DNA of 64,000 bases from positions 1-64,000 of the forward strand of contig JANXRG010000112.1 in assembly GCA_025353105.1 (NCBI GenBank), given 5' to 3'. Positions 9,385-17,057 of the stretch are shown here, piece after piece (position 1 is the first letter of the stretch; each line of letters begins with the position of its first letter). The notes below the pieces were generated by a model, which saw nothing but the letters and a program-made list of their open reading frames with translations, made no database searches and was not told the DNA's origin. Both the position numbers and the translations under genes were made by a program. This DNA is from Verrucomicrobiota bacterium (GTDB lineage Bacteria > Verrucomicrobiota > Verrucomicrobiia > Chthoniobacterales > SZAS-18).

Positions 9385-9750
9385 TTAACATTGGCCGCTG
9401 TTGGCGGCAATGCCGAACTCCGAATGCCGAGTGCCGAATAGGCGGAAAGATGGATCCACAAATGGACGCACATGGCCAGAAATCGGCTGAGTGATGGAAC
9501 CACAGATTGCGCAGATTCTCGCAGATTTCGGATGAGGAATGATCGGTCGTCACTGCGCTCTGGATGGCTGCAAGGAGTGTCGAGGAGTCGAGCGCCGGAG
9601 CGTCGCAGCGCGCGGAGCACGCGTTGAGTTCGACGGGAAAGACTTTGGGGGGGGTCGGAGACAGGCGAGCGTCAGCGCCGCCGGCGCGATTGAAAACCTC
9701 CACGACGTGCGCATTCGTCCCGTCATGACAGTGTTGTCTGCGGCCTTGGT
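9385..9750. other. intergenic region with repeat-like text, no gene
   Basis: I see no convincing coding frame. It contains short direct echoes (CCGAACTCCGAATGCCGAGT) and ACCACAGATTGCGCAGATTC followed by TCGCAGATT. These are phrases of the kind found as dispersed intergenic repeats in Verrucomicrobiota. The ORF calls here are chance frames. Confidence 0.45.
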
Positions 9751-9805
9751 CAAATCCGTTGGTAAAACCGATTTGACAATAAATCAACTGAGACACATTC
9801 TCAGT
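9751..9805 (+). promoter_or_regulatory. candidate promoter with perfect palindrome overlapping the start region
   Basis: An inverted repeat CAAATC...GATTTG (9751-9775) overlaps a TTGACA box (9773-9778). Seventeen bases further on is a weak -10 (CATTCT), which lies inside the perfect 7-5-7 palindrome ACTGAGACACATTCTCAGT (9787-9805). The palindrome resembles Fur-type operators of the TGAGAAT-n-ATTCTCA class and ends 3 bases before the ATG. A bound repressor would block both the polymerase and the ribosome. The metal genes downstream make Fur-like control plausible but unproven. Confidence 0.4.
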
Positions 9806-9808
9806 CTC

Positions 9809-10576
9809 ATGAAGAGTTTATTTGGATTCTCGGGATTATTGGTTGTATTCGGCTCGGTCTTTATTACACCGCAAAGTCTTGCGGACAGGCATTTTACATT
9901 TCCATACGAAAGCTACACCGAGGCGCCTGGCGTCATTGAATCCGAAAATCAGGTGTTTGGCGCCCTGCGCCGCGTTGACGGCCGGATTACATTCGGTCTC
10001 AACGTCCGGAACGAGTTGGAGTTTGGCGTCGCCCGGGATTTCCAGCTCGGCATTTATTACGCAAACTGGTCGTACCGTTCGGGCCAGGGTGGCGAGCAGG
10101 CGGCCTACCGCTACGAAAGCACGGCGGTTGAAGCGAAGTACCGTCTCATGGACGAGCACAAGGGCCAGCCGTTCGGTCTCGCGGTCCTCGGCGAAGTCGC
10201 GGGCGGGCGGCGCTTTCTGGGATTGGAGACGCGCCTGATTGCGGACAAGCGTCTGGGTCGATGGCAGCTGGTTTACAATCTGATTGTCGAATCGGAGTGG
10301 GAAGACGTGCAGCTTCGATCCCGGACCATCACGCTCGGGCAGAGCGCCGGCCTGCGGTACGATCTGGCGCCGAGTTTGTCGCTCGGAATGGAGGGACGTT
10401 ACGAAGCGGGCTTTCCCAACCGCGGCGAATCCACCTCCCACACCGTGTTTGCGGGCCCCGTGGTTTCGTACCACGTCGAACGATTCTACGTCACGGCCTC
10501 GGCGGCGTTCCAGGTCACCGACGTCCGGGAACAGCCCCGGTTCTTTCCGCGCGTGATTTTCGGATTCAAGTTCTAG
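9809..10576 (+). CDS. putative outer-membrane beta-barrel protein
   Basis: The ATG at 9809 gives 255 residues with a signal peptide (KSLFGFSGLLVVFGSVFI, cleavage near SLADR). After it come alternating amphipathic strands and many aromatic residues, and the protein ends ...RVIFGFKF with a terminal Phe, the classic outer-membrane barrel signature. I do not recognise a named family. The longer ORF start at 9539 is rejected because it would read through the promoter region. It is convergent with the universal-stress gene. Confidence 0.65.
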   Translation: MKSLFGFSGLLVVFGSVFITPQSLADRHFTFPYESYTEAPGVIESENQVFGALRRVDGRITFGLNVRNELEFGVARDFQLGIYYANWSYRSGQGGEQAAYRYESTAVEAKYRLMDEHKGQPFGLAVLGEVAGGRRFLGLETRLIADKRLGRWQLVYNLIVESEWEDVQLRSRTITLGQSAGLRYDLAPSLSLGMEGRYEAGFPNRGESTSHTVFAGPVVSYHVERFYVTASAAFQVTDVREQPRFFPRVIFGFKF

Positions 10577-10610
10577 ACGAAGCACCGGTTTTCACCGCGT
10601 CCCGCGCGGA

Positions 10611-11051
10611 TCACGTCGATCCATCGCGGCGGCCCGCCTTGAGCAACAGCACCGGAATTTCCACCACGTGGCGGACCTTGTGCACCGTTTGCCCAAACAA
10701 CAGATCGCTGATGAAGCGATGACCGTGCGTGGACATGGCAATCAGATCCACGCCGCGTTCCCGCGACAGCTTGATGATCTCATCGGCCGGCTCCCCCATC
10801 GCGAGCACATGACTGACTTCGAACCCTTCCGCCTTCAGTTCCTCTTCGCGCCTCTCGAGGTAGGCCCGGTCCTGGGTGATTTCCTCGCTCTCAGCCAGAT
10901 TAAGCTGATTGAAGTTTCGCGCGACCCAGCCGTCCGCGACGTGCAACAGAAGCAGCTTCGCGCCGGTCAGCCGCGCGAGCGGTTTGACATGACTCAGGAT
11001 CACGTCGTCGGTCGGCGCGTTTTCGAGCGGAATGAGGATGTGGTGATACAT
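10611..11051 (-). CDS. universal stress protein (UspA family)
   Basis: This is a 146-residue single Usp domain. It begins MYHHILIPLENAPTDDVILS and ends with the nucleotide-binding signature: MSTHGHRFISDLLFG matches the G-2x-G-9x-G(S/T) region, with GQTVHKVRHVVEIPVLLLK after it. An ATP-binding role in stress survival is likely. It starts 10 bases after the mntH stop, so it is probably the last gene of an mntH-usp transcript. Confidence 0.92.
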   Translation of the reverse strand: MYHHILIPLENAPTDDVILSHVKPLARLTGAKLLLLHVADGWVARNFNQLNLAESEEITQDRAYLERREEELKAEGFEVSHVLAMGEPADEIIKLSRERGVDLIAMSTHGHRFISDLLFGQTVHKVRHVVEIPVLLLKAGRRDGST

Positions 11052-11061
11052 GGGCGGACCC

Positions 11062-12462
11062 TCATGTGTTGGGCAGGCCGAAGAATCCGTAAAACGTCTT
11101 CAGGATCGATTCCGGCAAGAAGGTGTCGAGGAGAAGCTTCAGGTTGAGAGTGATAATGACAATGGTGGTGGTCCAACCGAGGACTTTGATCCAGACCGGA
11201 TTGACGAAGGGGCCCATCTTGGCCTTTTCGCCGGTGAAGCGCATCAGCGGCCAGACGGCAAACCCGAGTTGCATGCTCAGCACGACCTGGCTGGCCACGA
11301 GCAATTCGGTCGTCTTGCCTTCGCCGTAGTAGGCGATGATGCCGACGGCGGGAATGATGGCGATGAGGCGGGTTATCATCCGGCGCAACCACGGCGAGAT
11401 GCGGAAGTTTAGAAAACCCTCCATGACGATTTGGCCGGCCAGCGTTCCGGTGAGCGTGGAGTTTTGGCCCGAGGCCAGCAAGGCCACGGCGAAGAGCGTA
11501 CTGGCGAGGCCCACCCCAAGCAGCGGACTGAGCAGCTTGTAGGCATCCTGGATTTCGGCCACGTCCTGATGACCCGACCAATGAAAGGCCGAGGCCGCGA
11601 GCACGAGGATCGCTCCGTTGATGAACAGGGCGGTCATGAGCGCGAACGACGAATCAATCGTCGCAAATTTGATCGCCTCACGCTTGCCTTCGGGCGTCCG
11701 CTCAAAGTTGCGTGTCTGCACAATCGACGAATGCAGGTAGAGATTGTGCGGCATGACCGTCGCGCCGAGGATGCCGATGCTAACGTAGAGCATCTGCTGA
11801 TTCCGGAGGATCTCGGGGCTCGGGATGAAACCACGCACGACCCCGGCGAGGTCCGGCTTCGAAAAGAGAAGTTCCACCGCGAAGCACCCGCCGATGGTCA
11901 AAATGAGCGTGATGACGATCGCCTCAATGTAGCGAAAACCCTTGTGTTGCAGAAAGAGCACGAGGAGCACGTCCGCGGCGGTGATGACGCAGCCCCAAAC
12001 CAGCGGAATGCCAAACAGAAGCTGCAGCCCAATCGCGGAGCCGACCACTTCCGCGAGGTCGCACGCGGCGATCGCAATCTCGCAAAGGACCCACAGGAAC
12101 CAGACGGTCGGCGTCGAATAGTGATCCCGGCAGGCTTGTGCGAGGTCGCGGCCTGTGGCGATGCCCAGCTTGACGCACAAATGCTGCAGCAGGATCGCCA
12201 TGAAGTTCGAAATCAGGACGACACTCAGCAGCGTATACCCAAATTTAGCCCCACCGGCGAGATCCGTCGCCCAGTTGCCGGGATCCATGTAGCCGACCGC
12301 CACCAGGAAACCTGGACCGGAAAAGGCCAGTAATTTCCTCCAAAAGGACATGTTGGATGTCACCGAAATAGTGCGATAAACTTCGGGCAGCGAGACGGAG
12401 GCAGCCTCCTTGCGCCACCCCGAATCGGCCGCCGGATCGACGGTTTCCTTGAGCTTGCTCAT
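11062..12462 (-). CDS. mntH: Nramp-family Mn2+/Fe2+ transporter
   Basis: This is a proton-coupled divalent metal importer of the inner membrane. It has 466 residues with about 11 hydrophobic segments. The two metal-binding unwound helices carry the diagnostic motifs: DPGN in TM1 ([13 protein letters not shown]) and MPHN in TM6 ([15 protein letters not shown]). The Nramp signature [20 protein letters not shown] is in the transporter core. It sits 307 bases downstream of a DtxR/MntR-type repressor gene on the same strand and is followed by a universal stress gene. Confidence 0.95.
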   Translation of the reverse strand: MSKLKETVDPAADSGWRKEAASVSLPEVYRTISVTSNMSFWRKLLAFSGPGFLVAVGYMDPGNWATDLAGGAKFGYTLLSVVLISNFMAILLQHLCVKLGIATGRDLAQACRDHYSTPTVWFLWVLCEIAIAACDLAEVVGSAIGLQLLFGIPLVWGCVITAADVLLVLFLQHKGFRYIEAIVITLILTIGGCFAVELLFSKPDLAGVVRGFIPSPEILRNQQMLYVSIGILGATVMPHNLYLHSSIVQTRNFERTPEGKREAIKFATIDSSFALMTALFINGAILVLAASAFHWSGHQDVAEIQDAYKLLSPLLGVGLASTLFAVALLASGQNSTLTGTLAGQIVMEGFLNFRISPWLRRMITRLIAIIPAVGIIAYYGEGKTTELLVASQVVLSMQLGFAVWPLMRFTGEKAKMGPFVNPVWIKVLGWTTTIVIITLNLKLLLDTFLPESILKTFYGFFGLPNT

Positions 12463-12769
12463 GGGCGGTCAGGAAGGCGGAGTTCGCTTCGGTCCAATTC
12501 GCGGTGCAGACCCCACGGGATCGGACGAGAAAGCGTGAACGGGGAATGGTCCATCGCCGGAGGCTCGTCCGCCGCCGCCAAACCGGCGACTCGCAACGTC
12601 AGCGTGCGTCCACCCGCTGCTCCCCGCCTTACCAAAAGGGGATCTGCCCTCGGTTCGCAAAGTTAGACATCTCACACTTTTATTGTCTGGTACAACACAG
12701 CGCAAGCAAAATCATTCGAAAATATCTGGCGTCGTCCCGGCGAGCGGAAGTCCCGAAAGCGGACCTGCG
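12463..12769 (-). promoter_or_regulatory. mntH leader region
   Basis: The 307 bases between mntR and mntH have no gene. On minus it contains CAGACAATAAAAGTGTGAGA, the most AT-rich part and a likely promoter position. Further down is a GC-rich segment with several potential hairpins (GGAGGCTCGTCCGCC region). I found no clear MntR operator. The leader is long enough for RNA-level control, but I could not match a manganese riboswitch. Confidence 0.3.
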
Positions 12770-13213
12770 CTAGGGACTTTTTGGGCGCCCGGGAGCGCGC
12801 TGCCGATCCAGGGTCAACTTTCGAATGGCCTCGAGAGTGGAAGTGCTGACGTGGTGCTCGATGCCCTCCACATCGTGACGCACCACGCCCGGCTCGAGGT
12901 CCAGGGATTCCAGGAAATCCGTCAGGATGCGATGGCGTTCCTGAATGCGCGCCGCCACCGATCGACCAGAATCGGTCAGGCTCAATCCGCGGTAGTTTTC
13001 AAAGTGGATGAATCCCGCGCGGGCGAGCCGGCGCACCATGCTCGAGACGGTCGAGGGCGTAATCTTCAGCGCCTCGGCGATGTCCGACACCCGGGCGTAG
13101 CCCTTGCGATCGATTAATTCCTGGATGCGCTCGAGGTAATCCTCGGTTTGCTCGCTCAATCCGTGGGAAAGCGTGACGGTGCGCGAACGCCGGGGGTTGC
13201 GGGCGGCTTTCAT
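12770..13213 (-). CDS. mntR: DtxR/MntR-family metal-dependent transcriptional repressor
   Basis: This is a small manganese-type regulator of 147 residues. The winged helix is clear: QTEDYLERIQELIDRKGYAR, VSDIAEALKITPSTVSSMVR, then GFIHFENYRGLSLTDSGRSV. The dimerisation/metal region follows with RHRILTDFLESL and HDVEGIEHHVS, which hold the His/Glu metal ligands of the MntR class. There is no C-terminal SH3-like domain, which points to MntR rather than IdeR. M5 (13213) is used; the track starts at 13225. It is divergent from lpxI and upstream of mntH, its probable target. Confidence 0.9.
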   Translation of the reverse strand: MKAARNPRRSRTVTLSHGLSEQTEDYLERIQELIDRKGYARVSDIAEALKITPSTVSSMVRRLARAGFIHFENYRGLSLTDSGRSVAARIQERHRILTDFLESLDLEPGVVRHDVEGIEHHVSTSTLEAIRKLTLDRQRAPGRPKSP

Positions 13214-13271
13214 TTCTGGCCCCACTGCTACCGGCGGAAGGGCTTTGTGACAATCCAGAATCCCGTCCGCC

Positions 13272-13286
13272 TCACCATAAGGGTGA
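13272..13286. promoter_or_regulatory. 5-5-5 inverted repeat upstream of mntR
   Basis: TCACCATAAGGGTGA is a dyad with perfect 5-base arms in the 149-base space between the divergent mntR and lpxI starts, about 59 bases before mntR. It could be an autoregulatory operator, but it does not match the canonical MntR or DtxR consensus. Confidence 0.3.
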
Positions 13287-13362
13287 ACGCACGAAAGGAG
13301 TTTGACCCATTCTTTGCCGGTGCTTGAGGCGCGCAGCCGTGGGCCTTAACGTCGCACTGCCC

Positions 13363-14184
13363 ATGAACGACGACCGCACCGCGCCCCTCGGGGTCATCGC
13401 CGGCAACAACCGCTATCCCTTCCTCACGCTGCGGGCCGCGCGCGCGGCCGGCGTGCAGCGTCTCGGCGTGGTGGCGTTCGAGGGCGAAACGGATCCGGCC
13501 ATCGCGGAGCTGGCGGACGAGATCGTCTGGCTGCGCGTTGGCCAGCTTGGGAAAATGCTGCGGCAGTTCAAGGCGTGGTCGATCAATCGTGCCATCATGG
13601 CCGGCCAAATCGCGCCCAAGAATTTGTTTGAGTTGCGGCCGGACTTTCGCGCGCTGCTGCTGCTCGGTCGACTGCGGGAGCGCAATGCGGAGTCGCTCTT
13701 CGGTGCCGTGGCCGACGAACTCGCCCGCGCGGGCGTGACGTTACTGCCGGCCACCACGTATCTCGAGGATCTACTGGCGACCGCCGGCCATCTCGCCGGG
13801 CCGAAGCCGGGACGCACGTTGCGCAACGACGTCGAATTCGGCATGCGCATCGCCAAGGAGACGAGCCGGCTCGACATCGGACAGAGTGTCGTGGTGAAAA
13901 AGGGCACGGTGCTCGCGGTCGAGGCGTTTGAGGGCACGGATGAATGCATCCGCCGCGGCGGTGCGCTTGGTCGGGGCGGGGGAGTGCTCTGCAAGGTTTC
14001 GAAGCCCAACCAGGATCTTCGCTTCGATGTCCCGGTGATCGGTCCGCGCACGGTTGAGGCGGCGAGCGTGGCGAATCTCAGCGCCATTGCGATTGAGGCC
14101 GACCGGACGCTGCTGCTCGAGCGCGAACGGATCTTCGAGATCGCCGCCGGCACGGGTGTCACCCTCGTGGGGGTTGAGCCGTGA
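13363..14184 (+). CDS. lpxI: UDP-2,3-diacylglucosamine pyrophosphatase LpxI
   Basis: This enzyme makes lipid X from UDP-2,3-diacylglucosamine in lipid A synthesis and replaces LpxH in many phyla. It has the N-terminal LGVIAGNNRYPFLTLRAARA signature and the C-terminal catalytic domain with the DIGQSVVVKKGTVLAVEAFE and GTDECIRRG motifs typical of LpxI (former DUF1009). The ATG at 13363 (MNDDRTAPLG) yields 273 residues, the normal length; the track's TTG start at 13324 is less likely. It is first of a lpxI-gfo/idh-lpxB cluster. Confidence 0.93.
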   Translation: MNDDRTAPLGVIAGNNRYPFLTLRAARAAGVQRLGVVAFEGETDPAIAELADEIVWLRVGQLGKMLRQFKAWSINRAIMAGQIAPKNLFELRPDFRALLLLGRLRERNAESLFGAVADELARAGVTLLPATTYLEDLLATAGHLAGPKPGRTLRNDVEFGMRIAKETSRLDIGQSVVVKKGTVLAVEAFEGTDECIRRGGALGRGGGVLCKVSKPNQDLRFDVPVIGPRTVEAASVANLSAIAIEADRTLLLERERIFEIAAGTGVTLVGVEP

Positions 14185-14250
14185 CCACCACGTCGCGTTC
14201 CCCCAAGATCATGCTTGGCAACCCTGCCCGCGTGCGGCGTCCTTAGCGCT

Positions 14251-15198
14251 GTGAATCCTTCCCCCGGGCAAATCCTGCGTGTCGGCGTCGTCGGCGTCGG
14301 TCACATCGGCAAGAATCACGCGCGCATCTACGGCGAACTGGCCGCTGCGATCCCGAACGTGCAGTTCTCCGCCATTCTTGAACCGAACGCCGTCGTCGCC
14401 GCCGAAATCTCCGCTGCCACCGGCGCCAAATCCGCCTCATCGCTTGACGAATTCGCCGCGCACGTGGACGCCGCCAGCATTTCCACCCCCACGCCCGAAC
14501 ATTTCGAAATCGCGAAACACCTCCTTTCGCAGGGCAAGCATCTTCTGATTGAGAAGCCCATCACGGAAACCCCCGAACAGGCGCGCGAACTGGTCGCACT
14601 CGCCAAATCGGCGGGGGTGATTCTTCAAGTCGGTCACGTCGAGCGCTTCAACCCCGCGCTCGGCGCGTTGGAAAAACTCCTGACCCGGCCGCGCTTCATC
14701 GAGGCGCATCGCCTCTCACCCTATCCGATGCGGAGCACCGAGATTGGCGTGGTTCTCGATCTCATGATTCACGATCTCGAGGTCATCCTGCACCTCGTGC
14801 GCTCGCCCGTCGCCCAGGTGGACGCCGTGGGCGTGCCCGTGTTGAGCCGGGGCGAGGACATCGCCAACGCGCGCGTGCGTTTCGAGAACGGCTGCGTCGC
14901 GAACATTACCGCCAGCCGCGTCAGCCCGGAGAGCCTGCGCAAGATCCGCGTCTTCCAAAATGACGCTTATCTCTCGCTCGATTACCAGGCTCAGACCGGC
15001 GAGTGTTATCGCCTCGTCGACGGCGTGATCAAGAAGGAGACGATCGAAATCGAGTGGGACCAGCCGCTCAAGCGCCAGTTGCAGTCGTTTCTCGAGTCGG
15101 CGCGGCTGGGCGCGACGCCGCGCGTGACTGGCGATCAGGCCGCGGCGGCGCTCGCGCTCGCGGTGGATATCACGCGGATGATCGCCGAGCAGGCGTGA
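14251..15198 (+). CDS. Gfo/Idh/MocA-family NAD(P)-dependent sugar oxidoreductase in the lipid A cluster
   Basis: The Rossmann motif LRVGVVGVGHIGKNHARIY starts 6 residues after the GTG at 14251. The conserved EKP motif (LLIEKPITETPEQA), GHVERFNPA and the C-terminal substrate domain with LDLMIHDLEVILHLV follow. The track's start (TTG, 14215) adds 12 residues without clear support. Its place between lpxI and lpxB (6 bases to lpxB) implies a lipid A or UDP-GlcNAc substrate. One precedent is GnnA, which oxidises UDP-GlcNAc at C3 for amide-linked lipid A. No GnnB aminotransferase is adjacent, so this role is only inferred. Confidence 0.85.
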   Translation: MNPSPGQILRVGVVGVGHIGKNHARIYGELAAAIPNVQFSAILEPNAVVAAEISAATGAKSASSLDEFAAHVDAASISTPTPEHFEIAKHLLSQGKHLLIEKPITETPEQARELVALAKSAGVILQVGHVERFNPALGALEKLLTRPRFIEAHRLSPYPMRSTEIGVVLDLMIHDLEVILHLVRSPVAQVDAVGVPVLSRGEDIANARVRFENGCVANITASRVSPESLRKIRVFQNDAYLSLDYQAQTGECYRLVDGVIKKETIEIEWDQPLKRQLQSFLESARLGATPRVTGDQAAAALALAVDITRMIAEQA

Positions 15199-15204
15199 CG
15201 ACGA

Positions 15205-16392
15205 ATGACTCGCGTGCTTTACGTCGTGGCGGGTGAACCCAGCGGCGATCATCATGCCGCGACGGTGATGCGCGAACTTGCCGCGCTGGATCCCACGGTC
15301 GAATTTGTCGGCCTCGGCGGCCCGTTAATGCATTCCGCGCCGCACGCGGAGGGCATTCGCGATTGGTGTGACCAGGCGGCGGTTGTCGGGCTTTGGGAAG
15401 TGATCAAGAAATATGGTTATTTCCGGGCGGAGTTCGCGCGCGCCCTCGGGGAAATTCGATCCACCGAGCCGGCGGCGGTCCTGCTCGTGGATTATCCGGG
15501 CTTTAACCTACGTCTGGCCAAGGCGCTGCGACGCGACGGCTGGACGCGCCCGATTCTTTATTACATCAGCCCTCAGGTCTGGGCGTGGAATCGCGGCCGC
15601 ATCCCCAAGATGGCGAAGCTGCTGGACCTCATGTTGTGCATTTTTCCGTTCGAGCAGGCGCTCTACGAGAAATCCGGCCTGCGCACGGAATTTGTCGGCC
15701 ATCCCATGGTCGATGCGCTCGCCGCCAGGCGGACCGCGGAACCACGGGTGGCGGACCTTGTGGCGCTGCTGCCCGGCAGCCGGCGGCGCGAGGTGCGGAA
15801 GATTTTTCCGCCGATGCTCGAGGCCGCGCGACAACTCAAGATCACTCATCCGTTGTTGCGCTTCGCCGCCGCGGCGGCGTCGGTTGCCCGGCTCGATGAA
15901 ATGCGAGCCACGCGCGATGCCCTCGGTTGGGGCGAAGCCGAATGCGCCATCACGATCGGGGCTGCGCATCGCCTGATGCAGATCGCGACCATCGGCATGG
16001 TCGCGTCGGGCACGGCGACGGTGGAGGCCGCGTATTTTGGTTTGCCACATCTCATCGCCTATCGCGTGGCGCCGCTGACCTACTGGGTCGGACGCATGGT
16101 CATCCGCGTGGATCACCTCGGCATGATCAACGTGCTCGCGGGCCGGGAGGTCGTGCGGGAATTCATTCAGCCGGACTGCACGCCGTCCGCGCTCGCAACC
16201 GAGGCTGCGCGCCTGCTTGACGACGGGGCCTATCGCGACGCGCAGGTGCGTTCGCTGGCCGAAGTCGTCGCTACCCTCGGCCCCGGCGGCGCCGCCCGGC
16301 GCACCGCCGAGGCGATTCTTCCCTGGCTGCAGAAGGCGGAGCAAACCCAGAAGACAGAGGACAGAGGACCGAAGACGGAGCGCGACCGCTGA
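15205..16392 (+). CDS. lpxB: lipid-A-disaccharide synthase
   Basis: This GT19 glycosyltransferase condenses lipid X with UDP-2,3-diacylglucosamine at the inner-membrane face. Motifs are VVAGEPSGDHHAATVMREL at the start, LLVDYPGFNLRLAK, ILYYISPQVWAWNRGR, TEFVGHPMVDAL, LLPGSRRREV, and the donor-site ASGTATVEAAYFG with DHLGMINVLAGR. It has 395 residues. The last ~18 (AEQTQKTEDRGPKTERDR) are hydrophilic and are encoded by an intergenic-type repeat, which looks like read-through into repeat DNA rather than family sequence. Confidence 0.95.
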   Translation: MTRVLYVVAGEPSGDHHAATVMRELAALDPTVEFVGLGGPLMHSAPHAEGIRDWCDQAAVVGLWEVIKKYGYFRAEFARALGEIRSTEPAAVLLVDYPGFNLRLAKALRRDGWTRPILYYISPQVWAWNRGRIPKMAKLLDLMLCIFPFEQALYEKSGLRTEFVGHPMVDALAARRTAEPRVADLVALLPGSRRREVRKIFPPMLEAARQLKITHPLLRFAAAAASVARLDEMRATRDALGWGEAECAITIGAAHRLMQIATIGMVASGTATVEAAYFGLPHLIAYRVAPLTYWVGRMVIRVDHLGMINVLAGREVVREFIQPDCTPSALATEAARLLDDGAYRDAQVRSLAEVVATLGPGGAARRTAEAILPWLQKAEQTQKTEDRGPKTERDR

Positions 16393-16464
16393 CCTCTTTC
16401 CTCCGCTCTCTGATTTCTTTCCTTCCGGCTTTCGCGTTCCTTCCCGCTCGCGTAGGAATGGCGC

Positions 16465-16842
16465 ATGGAAACGATTCACTCCGATGCCGCGCCGAAAGCG
16501 ATTGGCCCCTATGCGCAGGCGGTGGCCTCCGGCGGATTTCTTTTCTGTTCGGGTCAGACCCCGCTCGATCCCGCCACGATGGAGATTACCGGCATTGAAG
16601 TCGAGACTCAGACCCGGCGCGTGCTGCAAAATCTCGAGCTCGTCCTCGCTGGACGCGGGCTGACGCGCGCGAGCATCGTGAAGACGACGGTGTTCCTCAA
16701 GAACATGACTGATTTCCCACGAATGAACTCGGTTTACGCGGAATTTTTTGGCGCCCACCGCCCGGCGCGCAGCACGGTGGAGGTCTCGCGCCTCCCGAAG
16801 GATGCGCTCGTCGAAATCGAATGCGTGGCCGAGCTGCCGTGA
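16465..16842 (+). CDS. ridA: RidA/YjgF family enamine/imine deaminase
   Basis: This 125-residue protein hydrolyses reactive 2-aminoacrylate-type enamines in the cytosol. It shows the family order: IHSDAAPKAIGPYAQAVASG, FCSGQTPLDPATMEI, QTRRVLQNLELVLAGRGL, and the signature region ARSTVEVSRLPKDALVEIEC with the key Arg and Glu. The length is normal. It lies between lpxB and rmuC, flanked by intergenic repeats on both sides. Confidence 0.95.
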   Translation: METIHSDAAPKAIGPYAQAVASGGFLFCSGQTPLDPATMEITGIEVETQTRRVLQNLELVLAGRGLTRASIVKTTVFLKNMTDFPRMNSVYAEFFGAHRPARSTVEVSRLPKDALVEIECVAELP

Positions 16843-16856
16843 TGGCAGAAGAAGGG

Positions 16857-16999
16857 TTAGCCACCGAGGCACGGAGAACACAGAGGTCGGAGAACAGAAG
16901 ACAGAGGGCAGAGGACAGAGAATCGACCGCATTTGCTCTGACTTCCGACTTCCGACTTCTGCCTTTCCCCTCTGCGCTCTCTGTGCCTCGGTGGCCAAA
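16857..16999. repeat. 143-bp imperfect palindromic intergenic repeat
   Basis: Two 30-base arms face each other: TTAGCCACCGAGGCACGGAG on the left and TCTGTGCCTCGGTGGCCAA on the right, with about 26 of 30 positions complementary. Between them are purine-rich words (AGAACAGAAGACAGAGG) and their pyrimidine counterparts. As RNA it would form a long hairpin between ridA and rmuC. The same purine words occur at the 3' end of lpxB (16348-16380). Confidence 0.75.
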
Positions 17000-17057
17000 T
17001 AGTTTTTTGTCTTCGTGACCTTCGTGTCTTCGTGACCGATTGTGGGTTGGTTCATCC

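Noticed and set aside
12463-12769. Possible manganese (yybP-ykoY) riboswitch in the mntH leader because of a GGGGAGCAGC segment
   Set aside because: The rest of the conserved core is not recognisable, and this class normally controls Mn exporters, not Nramp importers.
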